Shown here piece by piece: positions 40,638-53,381 of a stretch of DNA of 64,000 nt; the stretch's first letter is position 1; each line of letters opens with the position of its first letter. This DNA is from Alitta virens. Its lineage: Eukaryota > Annelida > Polychaeta > Phyllodocida > Nereididae. The notes under the pieces were generated by a model, which saw nothing but the letters and a program-made list of their open reading frames with translations, did not search any database and had not been told where the DNA came from. The position numbers and the translations under genes are program-made. The stretch is taken from positions 24,745,227 through 24,809,226 of the forward strand of contig OW028576.1 in NCBI GenBank assembly GCA_932294295.1, read 5' to 3'.

Positions 40638-43279
40638 GAAACCTGTCCGTTTGGCTATTGCTGGTTTACATTTTGGAAGGAATCCACCAGGGAGACACAA
40701 GTGCTGACACCTGCTGTAAATACAGCACGAATCACACAACATATACTTGCCGAGGGTGTGGAATGAAAGATGTTCCAAAGCAAATAGATGGCAAAGTGAC
40801 TACCCTTGATTTAGCTCAGAACAACTTAACATCACTCAAAGATGATGTGTTTTTAAACTTAACAAAATTGATAAACCTGTACTAGAACAACAATCAAATC
40901 AGCCACATAAGTCGAAATGCACTCAGGGGACTGAAAAATCTTAACGAGTTGGATTTTAGAAGAAACAAATTATGTATCAGTGACTCCAATTTCAATGGGA
41001 TATTTAACGCCACACCACATCTTGAAACTCTACAGTTGGTGAATAATCAATGCAAGGATTTTATTCAAAGTTATCCAGATGAAGCATTTCAGCCATTAAA
41101 AAGTTTACAGCAGCTTTCCATGCATTTCGTCAAAGATGCCGATCTTGGCCCAGTTTTTGAGGACCTGACCAATCTGAACTATTTGATGATTCTTGGCTCT
41201 GATGGTCTTAACAAAAATGGAGGAACTTTGGGCTGTAACACTTTTAAGACATTGTCAAATGTGTCTCTGGAAATGTTATCCCTCAGAAATTCTGGCATTA
41301 CAAAGATTTGTCCACAAGCTCTCCAGCCACTGAAAGAATTGAAGTACCTTAATTTCGCCTGTAATAAGAATTTGTATTACAGCAATATTACTGACGCTGT
41401 TAACAAATTACCAGAGTGTACACTGCAAACTTTAATCATAGACAGGACAGGAGCAGGAGAAGGAGAAATTGACCTATCAGAGTACAAATATTCTAGTTCT
41501 TGGCATGGCCTGCAAAACTTGTCAGCACGGTTCATGAACACAGGACATCTATATATTAGAAATTTTGAGTTCTTTCTAAGTTTGCCAAAATTGCAATATC
41601 TTGGATTCCCAGCAAATATGATGTACGTGAACTATAGTCCTCAGAATGTGGAGAAACTGATTGACTTTTTCAACAAGACTAAGATGGAGACAGCTGACTT
41701 AAGTTATTTTGGAGGTGTAGGATTCAGTGAAAAGGAATTTTACGGCAAGTTTTGTGATTCAGATAATATTCATGATGAACCTAATATATTCTTCCGCAAA
41801 CGACCAGAAGATGTCTTCCCATCTATTGCTCCAGAACACAATGATTTCGATCCAGATGCACCTTTTGAAGAAGGTCAATTACTATGGAGAAACTTACCAT
41901 TATCCCTTCGTTATTTCTACTTTGAACACTTCACATTTGGCATGATGGATGTGTTCCAGTTCCAGTTCAATCCCTTAAATCAACTATCATCTGTTAGCAT
42001 TGCAAATTCAAATTTTTTTGGACGATTTAAGACGCTGAGAAATATGACTAATTTGCAAATAGTGGATGCAAGCAAGTGTGGTTTTAACAACCTCGCAAGG
42101 AAGCCATTGAACTATCCAAATTTACAGAAACTCTTATTGAATGGAAACAACTTGAGGAATATTGGCACAAAAGAAGCAAAATGGTCCCCATTTGAGTTAA
42201 TGAGAAAGCTTAAGCATATTGACCTTGGCAATAACAACATTAATTATATTCAGCAAAGTTCATTCAGAGATCTACCTTTATTAGAAGTGATAAAACTAAA
42301 TCAAAATGATCTCACTACTCTAAATCTAGACTTAAGTGGATCGCCTGCCATCAAAACCATTGACATTTCTCAAAATATTATTACTTCAGTAAGTGAGGCT
42401 TTCATGCAATCAATTGATGAACTTATTAATAAACATGAAGTATGGATGGATATGTCCGGAAACAAATTTGATTGCAGTTGCCAGTCTCTATCATTTATCA
42501 GGTGGTTCCAGACCACTGAAGTACAAATCCAAAGCCGTGATACTATGACACGTGCAGAAGGTAACATAATCGCTGACATAGACACAACTTGGATGACCTT
42601 CAAGTGTTTCATGACAAGAACACATCTTTCAGTTGTGCTAGCTACCCTGGTTCCTACTGCTTTTCTTGTCATTGTTTTGGGACTCATGTACAAGAATCGT
42701 TACAGAATCCAATTCCGATATTATATCATGAAAGATCGTCTACGGCAAAACAGAAGGAGTGAAGTGCTAAGAACCAGTGGAGATGGAAGTGTAGAAACAC
42801 TGTGTAGAGATGATGCACCAAATGTGTACATATCTTGTGCGGATGAAGATACAGACTGGCTTTATGAAGAAGTTGTACCAAGACTCGAAGATTTATGGGG
42901 ATACTCAACTTTTTCACGCAGACGTGACATTGACATGGGAAACCCTAAGACATCATCAGTTGCTTCCTTACATGCAGCTGCTGTCTGTATGTGTGTGATT
43001 ACACCTAACTTCTGTGAAGATGGTGTTTGTCTTTGGGAGCTTGAAATGATCTTGGCTAAAGGAGAGGAATCAGTTCTTTTCTTTTGCAAAGAGCAAGTTG
43101 ATCCAAATGAGCATAATTACATCAGTAGAATGATTCATTTCTATAATCATATTCAGTATGGAGAATCTGATTCAGAAAGACAAGTTTGCTGGAACAAACT
43201 GAAAAGCTTTATTGAAGCCAATGCAAATACTGGAATATCTGATTCTGATCATGTAAGGCTATGGAGTCACATTGATTAG
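40638..43279 (+). pseudogene. TLR-B2: Toll-like receptor with one in-frame stop
   Basis: After an acceptor-like CTCCTTCAG the frame encodes a hydrophobic leader (LSVWLLLVYILEGIHQ) and an N-terminal cysteine cluster (CCKYSTNHTTYTCRGC). Leucine-rich repeats follow, then the C-terminal cap (FDCSCQSLSFIRWF), a transmembrane helix near residue 660 (VVLATLVPTAFLVIVLGLMY), and a TIR domain to the stop at 43,277-43,279. A single TAG at 40,883-40,885, in the first repeats, interrupts an otherwise fully open frame of about 880 codons on both sides. The TIR is unusual: box 1 reads NVYISCADED, and the BB loop RDIDMGNP has methionine where TLRs normally have proline. It could be a recent null allele, a base error, or a pseudogene. 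AATAAA follows at 43,378. Confidence 0.88.
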
Positions 43280-44837
43280 GTTTCTCTTGTTAAGATGGGT
43301 AAAGTACATGATTAAGCAATCTAATTTAAACATTTAACTCTTACTCGATAATTTTGCTCGAAATTGCAGGGCAAATGAATAAAAAAATGTAGTATATATA
43401 CTGTACATAAGATACTAAACATGGACATGTAACTGGGGACTTTAAAGGCAGGAGGAGGAGCTCCATGACGGTCTATACTTTGCTCCAGTTGTTGTTTCTA
43501 AAGTATCGCATTGACTTACATAATATAACATGTGTTTATGATTTTGTTATTCAGAAATTGGCAGAAGTTCCAGTTTTAAATTAATTTCCCAGTAACTCCT
43601 TGGATGGTCATACCATGTGACACTTATCTTATGTCCTAACCTTTTAAGAGGACTCTCATGGACAGTACTAAAAAAACAACTCTACAAACAATAATTTAAA
43701 GAAGACAATGCTCTCAATTTCTGTAAAATCATTAAATTTGTTGCGGCAACATGTGCAAAATAATTGTAAATATACATAAATTATATGCAAATAGTTATAT
43801 CGATATCACATAATACAAATCCATATGAAAAGATAATACAACAATTAACACTATGTATGTATTTAACTTTGATGCGCCTCATTGTGTGGAATGTACAATG
43901 AAAATTATCACGCATGATAATCATTTTGGTATTAGTATTATTATTAATATGTAAATATTTGAACCATGAAAATGTAAGAATTAATTTTATGACTCTAAGT
44001 TTAGAAGTAATGTATATAGGCCTCGTATATTGCCAGAACTCAAGTATTTGGTTTGCAAATATCTTTAAATCTAACCATAAACATTGCTAATATGTTTGAC
44101 AATTTTCAAAGACAGATGGAACTTTGTATTTGTATGTATCATTGACATGTATTATCCCATGTTATTTTAGATACAGTTTGTAATAAATATAATACACTGA
44201 GATAAGACACTTTGTTATTGTTTAGTTTTTTTTTCATACTTTTAGGTTTGAATATTTACAGGTGACCACTTCATTGATGCAGGCATCTTACCATTACTGA
44301 CACTCGCTTGTTCAAACCCTGATTGCCCAGCAAGTAATATTAAAGCAATGCCACATTCTCTACAACAGGCCATGGCTAAGAGAATAAGGTCTTTGCCTTG
44401 GGATGAAAATGTACCAGGCGTAGAGGAACTGAGAAAATCTGTAATTTTTAGTGCTCCAATCCTCCCAGACATAAAATGACATGTGGCTTGAAGTAGTGAT
44501 GAGAGTTGTAAAACGTTCAACCTGAATTTGAACAGGCTTGCCAAAAATGTAAATGCACAAAATCAGATCAATTAATTTGTGAGGTTGACAGTACTAATGC
44601 CAAACATTTGTGCAAGTTATTTACACATTTATACATGAATGTTTGTCTAGAAAAAATATATCTACTTTCTTTTTACCTTTTCTGTAAAATATTGCAGAAA
44701 ATGAATTTAGTTTGCATTTTATGTTATTATTAGTATATTAACTAATTTTAGATCAGAATGTGACCATCCAATGTTTTGGTTAGATCAAGTAACACAGTGG
44801 TAATACATTTTAATAGGATTTTATTGTTTTGTTTCAG
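43280..44837. other. TLR-B2 to TLR-A2 intergenic region
   Basis: Contains the candidate 3' end of TLR-B2 (AATAAA at 43,378-43,383) and presumably the promoter and first exon of TLR-A2. It matches 15,196-17,045 except for the 22 bp array region. No other gene is supported. Confidence 0.6.
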
Positions 44838-47545
44838 TTTTCAGATTCATTTTGGCTCTTGTATGTCTCCTTGCTTTCCCGCCTGATGTGACAATGACAC
44901 CAGTTCCAGTTCTTGCAACCAATTGTCTTCAAGATGGTGCCACTCTTGACTGTCGCCACCGCCAGCTATCTTCAGTTCGAAAAATACCTCCAGAGGTCAC
45001 CAAAGTCTTGTTAGATAATAACAACATTGATGGGATACAGAATTACGAATTTGCTGGAGCTACACAACTCGAAGTTATTAGTCTCTCATACAACAGAATA
45101 TCATCATTACCTGTCAATGCTTTCCAAGGATTGACCAATTTGAGATTCCTGCATCTTGGTCACAATAATATGTGTCTAGGTGATGATGCATATCCACCTG
45201 GTGTTTTTCATCATTTGAAGTCATTGGAAACATTGAACATGGCCAGCAATAATTGTGGGAATCGCATCATACAGAAATATCCTAGAGAAGCTTTTAAGGA
45301 TTTGAAAAATGTGGAATCCCTTGCAATAACTGGTTTGCCTGCAAATCAAAACTCACTTGATGGTTTTGAGTACATGAGCAAATTGAAAACACTTATGTTT
45401 GTGGGAACTGGTAGTTCAATGGGTACCCTGCCATGTAATTATTTTTCACCACTTCTAAACATTACCTTAAAAAGGCTTTCACTTAGAAATGCAGGACTAA
45501 CAGGAATGTGCCAAACTGTTTTAAGGCAACTACAATCGCTATCATACTTGAATATAGCCTGCAATGCATATTTCGAATATGTGTCTCTCTTACCGGTTCT
45601 TTTTAACATGGTAAAGCCATCACTGAAGACTCTGTCAATGGATATGATTGGGTATCGTGGTGCAGAAGTAGGGGATTATTATTACTATGGCTTGGCCCAC
45701 TCTAATTTGAATAATCTGAAAAGAATTTCAATGAGACAAATCGGTAATGTATTCTTCAACACAGACACCATAAAAACCCTGGCAAATGCAGAAGTAATTG
45801 TTCTTGGCCACTCATTTATTCAGTTTGATGACAGCGAGCCACATGTGCCTGAAAGAGTTGAAGCAATATTTAATAACAGCAAATTAGTCACCATCGCTCT
45901 GCCATATTTCAAGGATCAAAAATACCCATTACAAACATTTGAGAAGGAAATGTGTGAACCAGATGAAATAGACTTAGAAGATCATCTTTACTTCCCAATG
46001 AGTGATCAATACACTCCTAAATTTCCTGTAGGAGCAGGTTTGGACAATATGAAAAAGAGTGAAGATAATAAATCTCCTTCAAATGGCAATGGCACCTCTC
46101 ACAATTTGCTGACTCCATACAATTTGAGGCAAAGAGAAAAGACATTATTGAAAATACCTCCTTCATATCCAAGGGACACATTTGATAAGTTGCTGTTCAA
46201 ATATTTGCCACCATCTGTTAAGTCTCTATACTTGGATAACTGCCAACCAACTGTAATACAAAGTTTGTTCAACCTCGACATAAATCAATTGAATAATGTT
46301 CAGTATCTCAATCTATCAACGATGTCTTCTGCACCTGAAATGGACTTGTTTGAAAATTTGAAGAAGTTTCAAAACTTGTCTCTCTTTGAAGCAAAATTGT
46401 GCCAGATTTCTTCCATAGAAACAATTTTTCCACCGTTGCCCAATCTTGTTGCCATTAATCTTGATAACAACTCGGTCGCCAGTTTGGTAAACCCTTTCCA
46501 GAATATACCCAGAGTGGAAAGAATATCATTGCAAGGCAACAGGATTTCTACTATGGGTGAAGAAGCTTTTTCTAACCTCACAAAGCTGAGGAAGATATTA
46601 CTGGCTCACAATTCCATTTCATCCACATATCTGAATGTTGCAGATGCAAGTTCCTTGCAAGAAGTTGATATCAGTTGGAACAAGGTTCCTTATTTGAGTG
46701 AGAGATTCATCAAGGAATTAAACAAGCATCATTCACTTGGTTTGAATGTAAAAAGTGACCAAATGACCTGTGATTGTAATGCTCTACCATTCATCAAATG
46801 GGTTCAAGCAACCAACATTACTATAGTTGACAAAGATTCACTTACGTGTGAGTACCGACACAATTCAACAAGGATTCTTAACATAAACATAGATCATCTG
46901 CGAGTATCTTGCTACAAGTGGTTAATGCCCTTGTGCATTGCTCTTGGTACAGTCTTTGTGATTGGTCTAATAATGGCAATTGCATACAAAAACAAATGGA
47001 CACTGTTTCTCAAATATTACTTAGCTAAAAGACGATGGAGGATCTATTCAAAACGCATCAAATCAAATTTGGGTTTATTAAGTTACAACATGTTGGCCAA
47101 ATTGGAAAACACTTATGAGTATGATGCATTTATGGCACATGATAATGATGATTATGAATGGGTCAGTAGAGAATTCTGTGAAAAAGTTGAGGAAACATGG
47201 GGGAGAAAACTTTGTATTGCAAAGCGAGACTGTCTTCCTGGAGAACCAGTTTTCAAAACTATAGTGGATGCCATTGATCAAAGCAAACTGGTCATCTGCT
47301 TATTAACACCTGGCTTTGCAAAAAGTAACTGGTGTGATTTTGAGCTGAAATTAGCTCTGGACCGAGGCAAGAGTACAGTGATATTCATTTTAAAAGATCA
47401 CATACCTTGGGATCAATCAACAAAATTGATTCGTCAAATAATTTACAGCAGACAAGAAAACTCTAATTTTCTTGAGCATACCCAAGATGCTCAAGGACAA
47501 GAACTGTTTTGGAATCAGCTACGTGAGAGACTGACGCAAAACTAA
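44838..47545 (+). CDS. TLR-A2: intact Toll-like receptor
   Basis: A single large exon following TTTGTTTCAG encodes a complete receptor of about 900 residues. In order: hydrophobic leader, N-terminal cysteine region (NCLQDGATLDC), about twenty leucine-rich repeats, C-terminal cap from about residue 639 (CDCNALPF to the SCYKW cysteine), transmembrane helix about 690-712, and TIR domain about 753-893. The TIR has box 1 YDAFMAHD, BB loop RDCLPGEP, and WCDFEL. The single C-terminal cap makes it a V-type (vertebrate-like) TLR. The TIR should recruit MyD88-type adaptors; the ligand is unknown. The codon aligned with the ATG of TLR-A1 is TTG (44,852), and the next ATG (44,894) would lose the leader, so an upstream exon must supply the start. 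AATAAA is at 47,591. Confidence 0.93.
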
Positions 47546-47590
47546 GTAATCATTGGTAATAATTTTTGTCTGCCGTTTATTTTGTTATAG

Positions 47591-47596
47591 AATAAA
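47591..47596 (+). promoter_or_regulatory. Candidate polyadenylation signal of TLR-A2
   Basis: AATAAA lies 46 bp after the stop, at the same place as in TLR-A1. Confidence 0.6.
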
Positions 47597-48049
47597 AACA
47601 GCTCAATGGATTTGCCTCAAATTTTCAGAGAATACTCACAACATCTGCCAAATATAAAATAAATATGAATAACAAGTGTATAATTATTGATTATATGCCT
47701 CTGAGAGCAAAAGAAAATTATAATTTGGTAGTATTAATGTAATTATAATCAATCTCTATTTGTTGATCAAGATTTGTGGCTAAAACAACTAAAATATTAA
47801 TTTTGATCATTGAACAAAATTAAATGCTTCAAATAGAGATAATGTTGTTCCCTCTACCAAGTACTGAAGAACACTTAGAATGGCATGCACGGATTTGTAA
47901 GACAAGTGCGAATGTTGCCTGATGCCAGTGCTGAATGTGCTTTGTAAGTAAAAAAAAAATGTTTCCCCTATATATTTGATTTGGTATCTATATTTACACA
48001 TATTACATTTTTTGTATTATCAATTTTGAATGTGAGAAATAAAGTCAAT

Positions 48050-48108
48050 GAGGTTGTGCCGTGCCAAAGTTCCCCCCAGGCGTCGCCACTAGCGATCCTA
48101 CTAAAGCA
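48050..48108 (+). repeat. Left terminal inverted repeat of the ISL2EU element
   Basis: Starts GAGGTTGT and matches the right end imperfectly for about 60 bp, including shared blocks GGCG, GC, and CGATCCTAC. Confidence 0.8.
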
Positions 48109-48181
48109 GTGTTTGTTTACATGGCCAACTGACCCAGTTGAATAGAAAAGCTCTCGTTTCGTTCTGCTCTGATTATCAAGT

Positions 48182-50169
48182 ATGCCTCAGTGTTCTGTTC
48201 CATTGTGCACTAACCAAGGAGGACACAGGTTTCCCAAGGCTAGACCACAAGTTTTGAGAGACTGGCTCATCAAAATTAAGCGTGATAGGCCTGATAAACA
48301 AGGTACAATTTGGGTGCCTGGACCAGCTGCTGTTGTGTGCAGGAGTCATTTCACAGAAGATAGTTATGTGCAGACAAGTTATCATGGTAAGTGTGAATAA
48401 ATTATGTAATGTTCTAACTAGTTTAGGAGATTGAGGGCACATACCTGTTGTGTTATTATTACAATTCATGTAATTTGTATTACACATTGTGTATTGTACA
48501 CACCACAGCAGTAAGAGAATCTCAGAGATATTAAGTACATACCTGTACATGCACCTTTTGACAGTTATGCACAGCAGTAATGTTTTAAATTTTTGAGTAA
48601 ACAAGACACCTGCTACCCAGATGTTCTGATGCTTTTAAAAATATCAGCCACTTTAATTGTTTTGACAACAGCACTTTGGATTATTCCATTACATTTCATA
48701 GTGGATTGTCAGTATTGTAGGCTTTTTTCATAGATATAGCTTAATAATACGTATCATGATACATATCGTATTGTTTTACTGTATCGTGATATGTATCATA
48801 TCGTTATAAAGATAAAGGTGTACAGCCCTATTTTAAATGTATTAATTTTTTCACAGCGAACACAAGTCAATGACATATGTATGTTCACTTTTAATTTGAC
48901 AGGTCTGGTCCCTGCTAAGCAACAGTTGAAGCAGAATGCTGTGCCCACTATATTTGCATGGAGCAAAAATGACAGCCTGGAACTAAGCAGAAGAAACTTG
49001 AGAGCCTTGAAGAGGCAAGTTGCTGCTGACGAGAAAGAAGCAGAGGCACGGCTGGCTGTGGAAAGCATAAGTCATGAGGAATTGATCACCATGGAAGAAA
49101 TACATCCAGGTGCGTTTCTGTACTTTCATCATCTATTCTGTATTTATTATTTTGATAGAGTAAATAATACTCTGTAATCATTCTATAATATGGTTATTTT
49201 ACCTTGCAGATGAGGATAACACAGACGCAGTTCCTGTGAATGTTACGTCAACCACCAGCACACAAACTATCACATTACCTGTCCAGCTTTACTCTGCAAA
49301 ACAATTTTCGGATGACCAGTTGCATTACTTCACCGGCCTGGAGTCATATAGAAAGTTTTGCCTTGTATTAGATACCCTTGGTCCTGCAGCACTCGAGCTA
49401 AATTACTTATACGGACCTCCACCTGCACTGTCTGTGGAAGACCGATTCCTCCTGACATTGGTCAAATTACGACTCCACTCAGCAAATGCAGAACTGAGCA
49501 TTCAGTTTGATATACCTGAGAAGCAGGTTAGCAATGTGTTCATCACAAGAATTAATTTTATGTATGTGCAGTGGGAAGAGATAAACTGGTTGCCTTCAAG
49601 GGAACTGGTTCACTATTTTGCTCCAAGTGGATTCAGCGAGAAATTCCCCAACACTAGAGTGATTATAGATGGTACGGAATGCCCAATTAAGAAACCAAAG
49701 CAACCAGTGGCCCAGCAAGCGACTTTTTCCACCAACAAAAATCGCAACACAGTCAAAGTTTTAGTAGGTATCACTCCTGCAGGACTTGTGTCCTATGTTT
49801 CACCAGCCTACGGTGGATCCACAAGTGACAGACAGATTTGCGAACGATCTGGTCTGGTGTGATCCGCTTGATGAAATTATGGCGGATAAAGGTTTTAATG
49901 TCGAGGACCTTTTCTTGCCATACCAAGTCCGCCTGAACATTCCGACTTTTGTTAAGAAAAGGAACAGACTCGCTGCGGAAGACGTCAAGAAGGACCGCAA
50001 GATAGCCAGCAAAAGAGTACATGTGGAGCGGATTATCGGACTGGCCAAAACGTACAAGATTCTAACTCAGCCAATCAGTCACATAGAGTCTTCCCTTGCA
50101 TCAAGAATTATCAAAGTTGTATTTGTTCTCTGCAATTTTAGAAAATGGATCGTACCTGATGATGCCTGA
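48182..50169 (+). CDS. THAP-domain DDE transposase of the ISL2EU element, one frameshift
   Basis: Three exons are inferred: 48,182-48,386, 48,903-49,109 and 49,210-50,169, all with GT/AG ends and matching phase. Residues 1-60 form a THAP zinc finger. Cys4 and Cys9 (C-x4-C) pair with CRSH (C-x2-H), and the conserved W, P and HF follow. Exon 2 is charged and helical (RRNLRALKRQVAADEKEAEARL). Exon 3 holds a DDE_Tnp_4-like catalytic domain: IIDGTECP gives the first acidic residue, GGSTSDRQI the second, and RVHVERIIGL the glutamate. Near 49,850-49,862 the frame shifts by one base, after ERSGL and before CDPLDEIMADKGF. The catalytic E thus lies in another frame from the two aspartates. Transposase would bind the element's ends and cut in the nucleus; this copy is probably defective unless the shift is an error. 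Confidence 0.85.
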
Positions 50170-50691
50170 TGATAAGAAACATTACTTTTTTTATGACACT
50201 CTAGAGTTTATTTTCCTCCAAATGACAACAAGATATGTAATACACAATTTAAAAAAACATGTACGACAATATCTAATAGACCTTTAACGACTTCAATGGA
50301 GCACTTTCAAAAAAGTCGTCATGCTCTGAGCATAAATCAGATGACATACAATGACTGCAAAGTAGACTAGTAGTTAAATCTGATGAGATACAATGAGTAC
50401 AAAGTAGAAGTACAAACTGACTAGCATTTTTGCTAATAAGTGAGATAAATCTGACATTATGCGATACAATGACTACAAAAGGAGTAGTTGGCTAGTAAAA
50501 TATGAAATGTATTGGGTAGACAAGTTTTCTATGTCACATCATAACATGTATTTTTGAATTCACATTGTAAAATATTATGTGTCTTAACAGGCACATAAAA
50601 AAATGATTTTGTAACAATAATAAAGTACTTATCAAACTGAACGTTGGACGGAATTTCCTTCATTTAAATTTAAGTTTATTGTTTTTAACCA

Positions 50692-53295
50692 TTACACAAA
50701 GTATCTATCATATGATTTAAATACAAACTTGCTTATAAGAGCTGATCTAAAGTATTGTTTGTAGAATGACTCCAAGTTCTTGACCATGGAAGTAATAAAC
50801 TGGTCATCTCTGGCGATTTCAATGATTTTGAAGTCCACTAAGGTAAACACAATGAACAGGCATCTGGAGTAGTTGGTACACATGAGTTGTCCTTGTACTT
50901 GATAGTAATACTGATGGTCATGGCATAGCGTCATACCTTCGTCACCAAACTTTACATAAGGTACATTGGTTGGATTAATCATCTTGTCATTGGCGGTAAA
51001 GGGACATTTCACCTCCAGGATGGTATTACTGTCTACCAGTCGGTCAGGAGAAGCCGCCAACCATGGATTTGTGGAATCCACAAAAAGCCCACATTCAACA
51101 GTTTTGTGTCCAGTGATGCGCTCAAATGCCTCCACGGCAACCCTTTCATATTTAATGCCATGAGAAGTTGCCCTTGATGAAAAATGCTTTTTGTGTATGA
51201 AACTTCTGGCCAAAGCATGAAAGTTGGTTGCAGATGTAGCTTTGCAGATGCGGCCAAAATTGGATGATGTAAGCCGATGTTGTCGTTGCAGCATCCACTC
51301 CTTATTTTGTACTTGACCGAGTGTATTTTCTTCGATGCGAGTTTTTTCCTCCTTGGTAATTGATTCCAGCTGAAAAAAATCATTCCTCTGAGCTTGAATC
51401 AATCTAGCATTCATTGTTTGATTATTATTAAGGTGATCTTAACAGACAAGTACCTTGTTATCCTGAAAGAAGCGGTCATCACTTCTGCCAGCATAGTCAT
51501 GCATAAAATTTGTTGTTATGGGATTTGCTGGAGGGTACAACATCTGTACGGGCATCTTTCGATCATCCTGAAAAGAAAGTATAGAATTATGCAAAGCACT
51601 GTTCAGCTTGACGCAGATGAATACTTAAAGTATAGAGAGTGAGAAGATTTTTATTTATGTGACACGTGCACAAAAACATCACATATACAAATTGAACAAG
51701 TACACCCAGCCCCATATGGGCATATCTGTCACAGTAATATACTGATTAAAGCCTTACATAAAAGCCATCTTTTGCCACAGCAGTAAACTTTCCAAATGCC
51801 TATTTACCGATAGTTAATTTTAAATTTTAAACAGCATACATATGTCTGATAACCAAAGCTTAAGTGCTGAAAATTTGAACAACTGCATTGAAAGATACTC
51901 ACAACAAAACTTAATACTTTGTTCCGGAACAAATCTGGATAGCCAGTCATGTTCCTTCTCTGCACAGGCCGCGGATCGAACTCCCATTCCTTTTTTCTGA
52001 GCATCGCCAGGTGGCTGGTCTTCATAGGGGAACCTTTGTAGGGCTTTGCATGGTGAAAGGTTTGAAGTCTCTAGAAAAATAGTTTTTGTGTGTTAGTCAT
52101 GATTTTGCTTAATCCCGATATAGATTTTATTCTTATTTGGAGCTGCTTTTATTCATTTACCAATATGTTCCGTAAGAATATCACAACTTACTTGTGTGCA
52201 GGTCTGTTCTGTCAGCATATCACCAGTAGAGGAAAATATCATTAATCCATAGAGTAAGGTAGCAATATGTTTGCAATGCCCAGATGGTCCCTCTCCTGCA
52301 GTGAATGTACACTGACATTCCTCAATGACTCCAAATGCATCAATTCTGATATCAACTGTATAAGAGGTAGACTTGGGGTATTCGGACCACACTTGTCCTT
52401 TCAAAAATGAAGTGGTACCCTGCTTTGTTTGACGCACATACCGAATGTATCTGAAACCGAGTTATACAATTTATTGTATAGATATAAACAAAGTAAAAAT
52501 TCTTTTAGTTAATGTGATTGGTGTAAAATTATCAACACACCAGTTATACAAATGTGAAATAGGTATTTATGTCCATATTAAGCAAACAACAAGATTATGG
52601 AGAACTGCAGAATTACCTTTCTTCATACATGTCTTTGCACTTCTCTTCAAATTCTTTTTCGTTGGATTGAAGATATTCTTGTATTCTCTTCATGAGAACA
52701 TTTGGAATTTTTGTGCCATTGTGTACATCAGTAAATAATTCTGGACCTGGCACTGTCATCCAAAATTCTCTGGCCTTTTCCCCCACTTTCTCAGAAATGC
52801 CCATCTTGTCCAGTGACTCCAGTCTGTGTATAATAATATAAAAAATTCTTAGAAATCCATATTAAGTAATTTTATAAGTATTTCACAGGTTTCAGACTGT
52901 GCAGTGTACAGTACATGCAGCACCCATAATAAATGCATGATGAAATATTGATATCCATGCATGCTGTGTATTGTCATGATGCAAAACCACATGTCAATAA
53001 CAATTAATAAATAAATATAGATATACATTTTTACTAGAATTTAAAGACAATAAAACACGTACAATGACCATAGTATTGTAAATCTATTTTGTGCAATGAT
53101 GTTAAATTTCGTTTGTTGATGTCATGTGTTATGTGAGTACACACCTGTTGTTTATCTTAGTTCATAGCCATAGGCCTACACAGTTTTTATTTACCTTGTA
53201 ATCAAATCTTTCTTTCTTCCTGACGTGTATTTTCCCCTGCTCTTAAGCTCTGCTATCAGTTCGAAACACTTCCACTCAGTGTATTTAGTTGTCAT
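50692..53295 (-). CDS. SAP-SWIM-YqaJ protein of the ISL2EU element, six exons
   Basis: The exons on the minus strand are 53,295-53,195, 52,823-52,617, 52,450-52,192, 52,070-51,903, 51,567-51,454 and 51,369-50,692. They join in phase to about 508 residues with no stop. An alternative acceptor gives the last exon a start at 51,387. Residues 1-45 (FELIAELKSRGKYTSGRKKDL) match a SAP DNA-binding motif. Exon 3 has a SWIM zinc finger (CQC then CKH). Exon 6 is a YqaJ/lambda-exonuclease-like domain: LTSSNFGRI, GIKYE, PWLAASPDRLV, LEVKCP and YYYQVQGQL, with the D and E-x-K of the catalytic centre present. It is predicted to process DNA ends during transposition. The role is inferred from domains; the transposase partner gene converges on it from the left. 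Confidence 0.85.
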
Positions 53296-53381
53296 TGTGC
53301 TTGGTCAAAGGTTACTTGAAAAAACGAACACAACACTGCAGCTACACAAGTTTGTTTACATACGTTCTACACTCGAGCGAT

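Noticed and set aside
48176..48604. Minus-strand frame of 142 codons over the THAP exon
   Set aside because: Overlaps the THAP exon antisense and intron 1 of the transposase; no domain.
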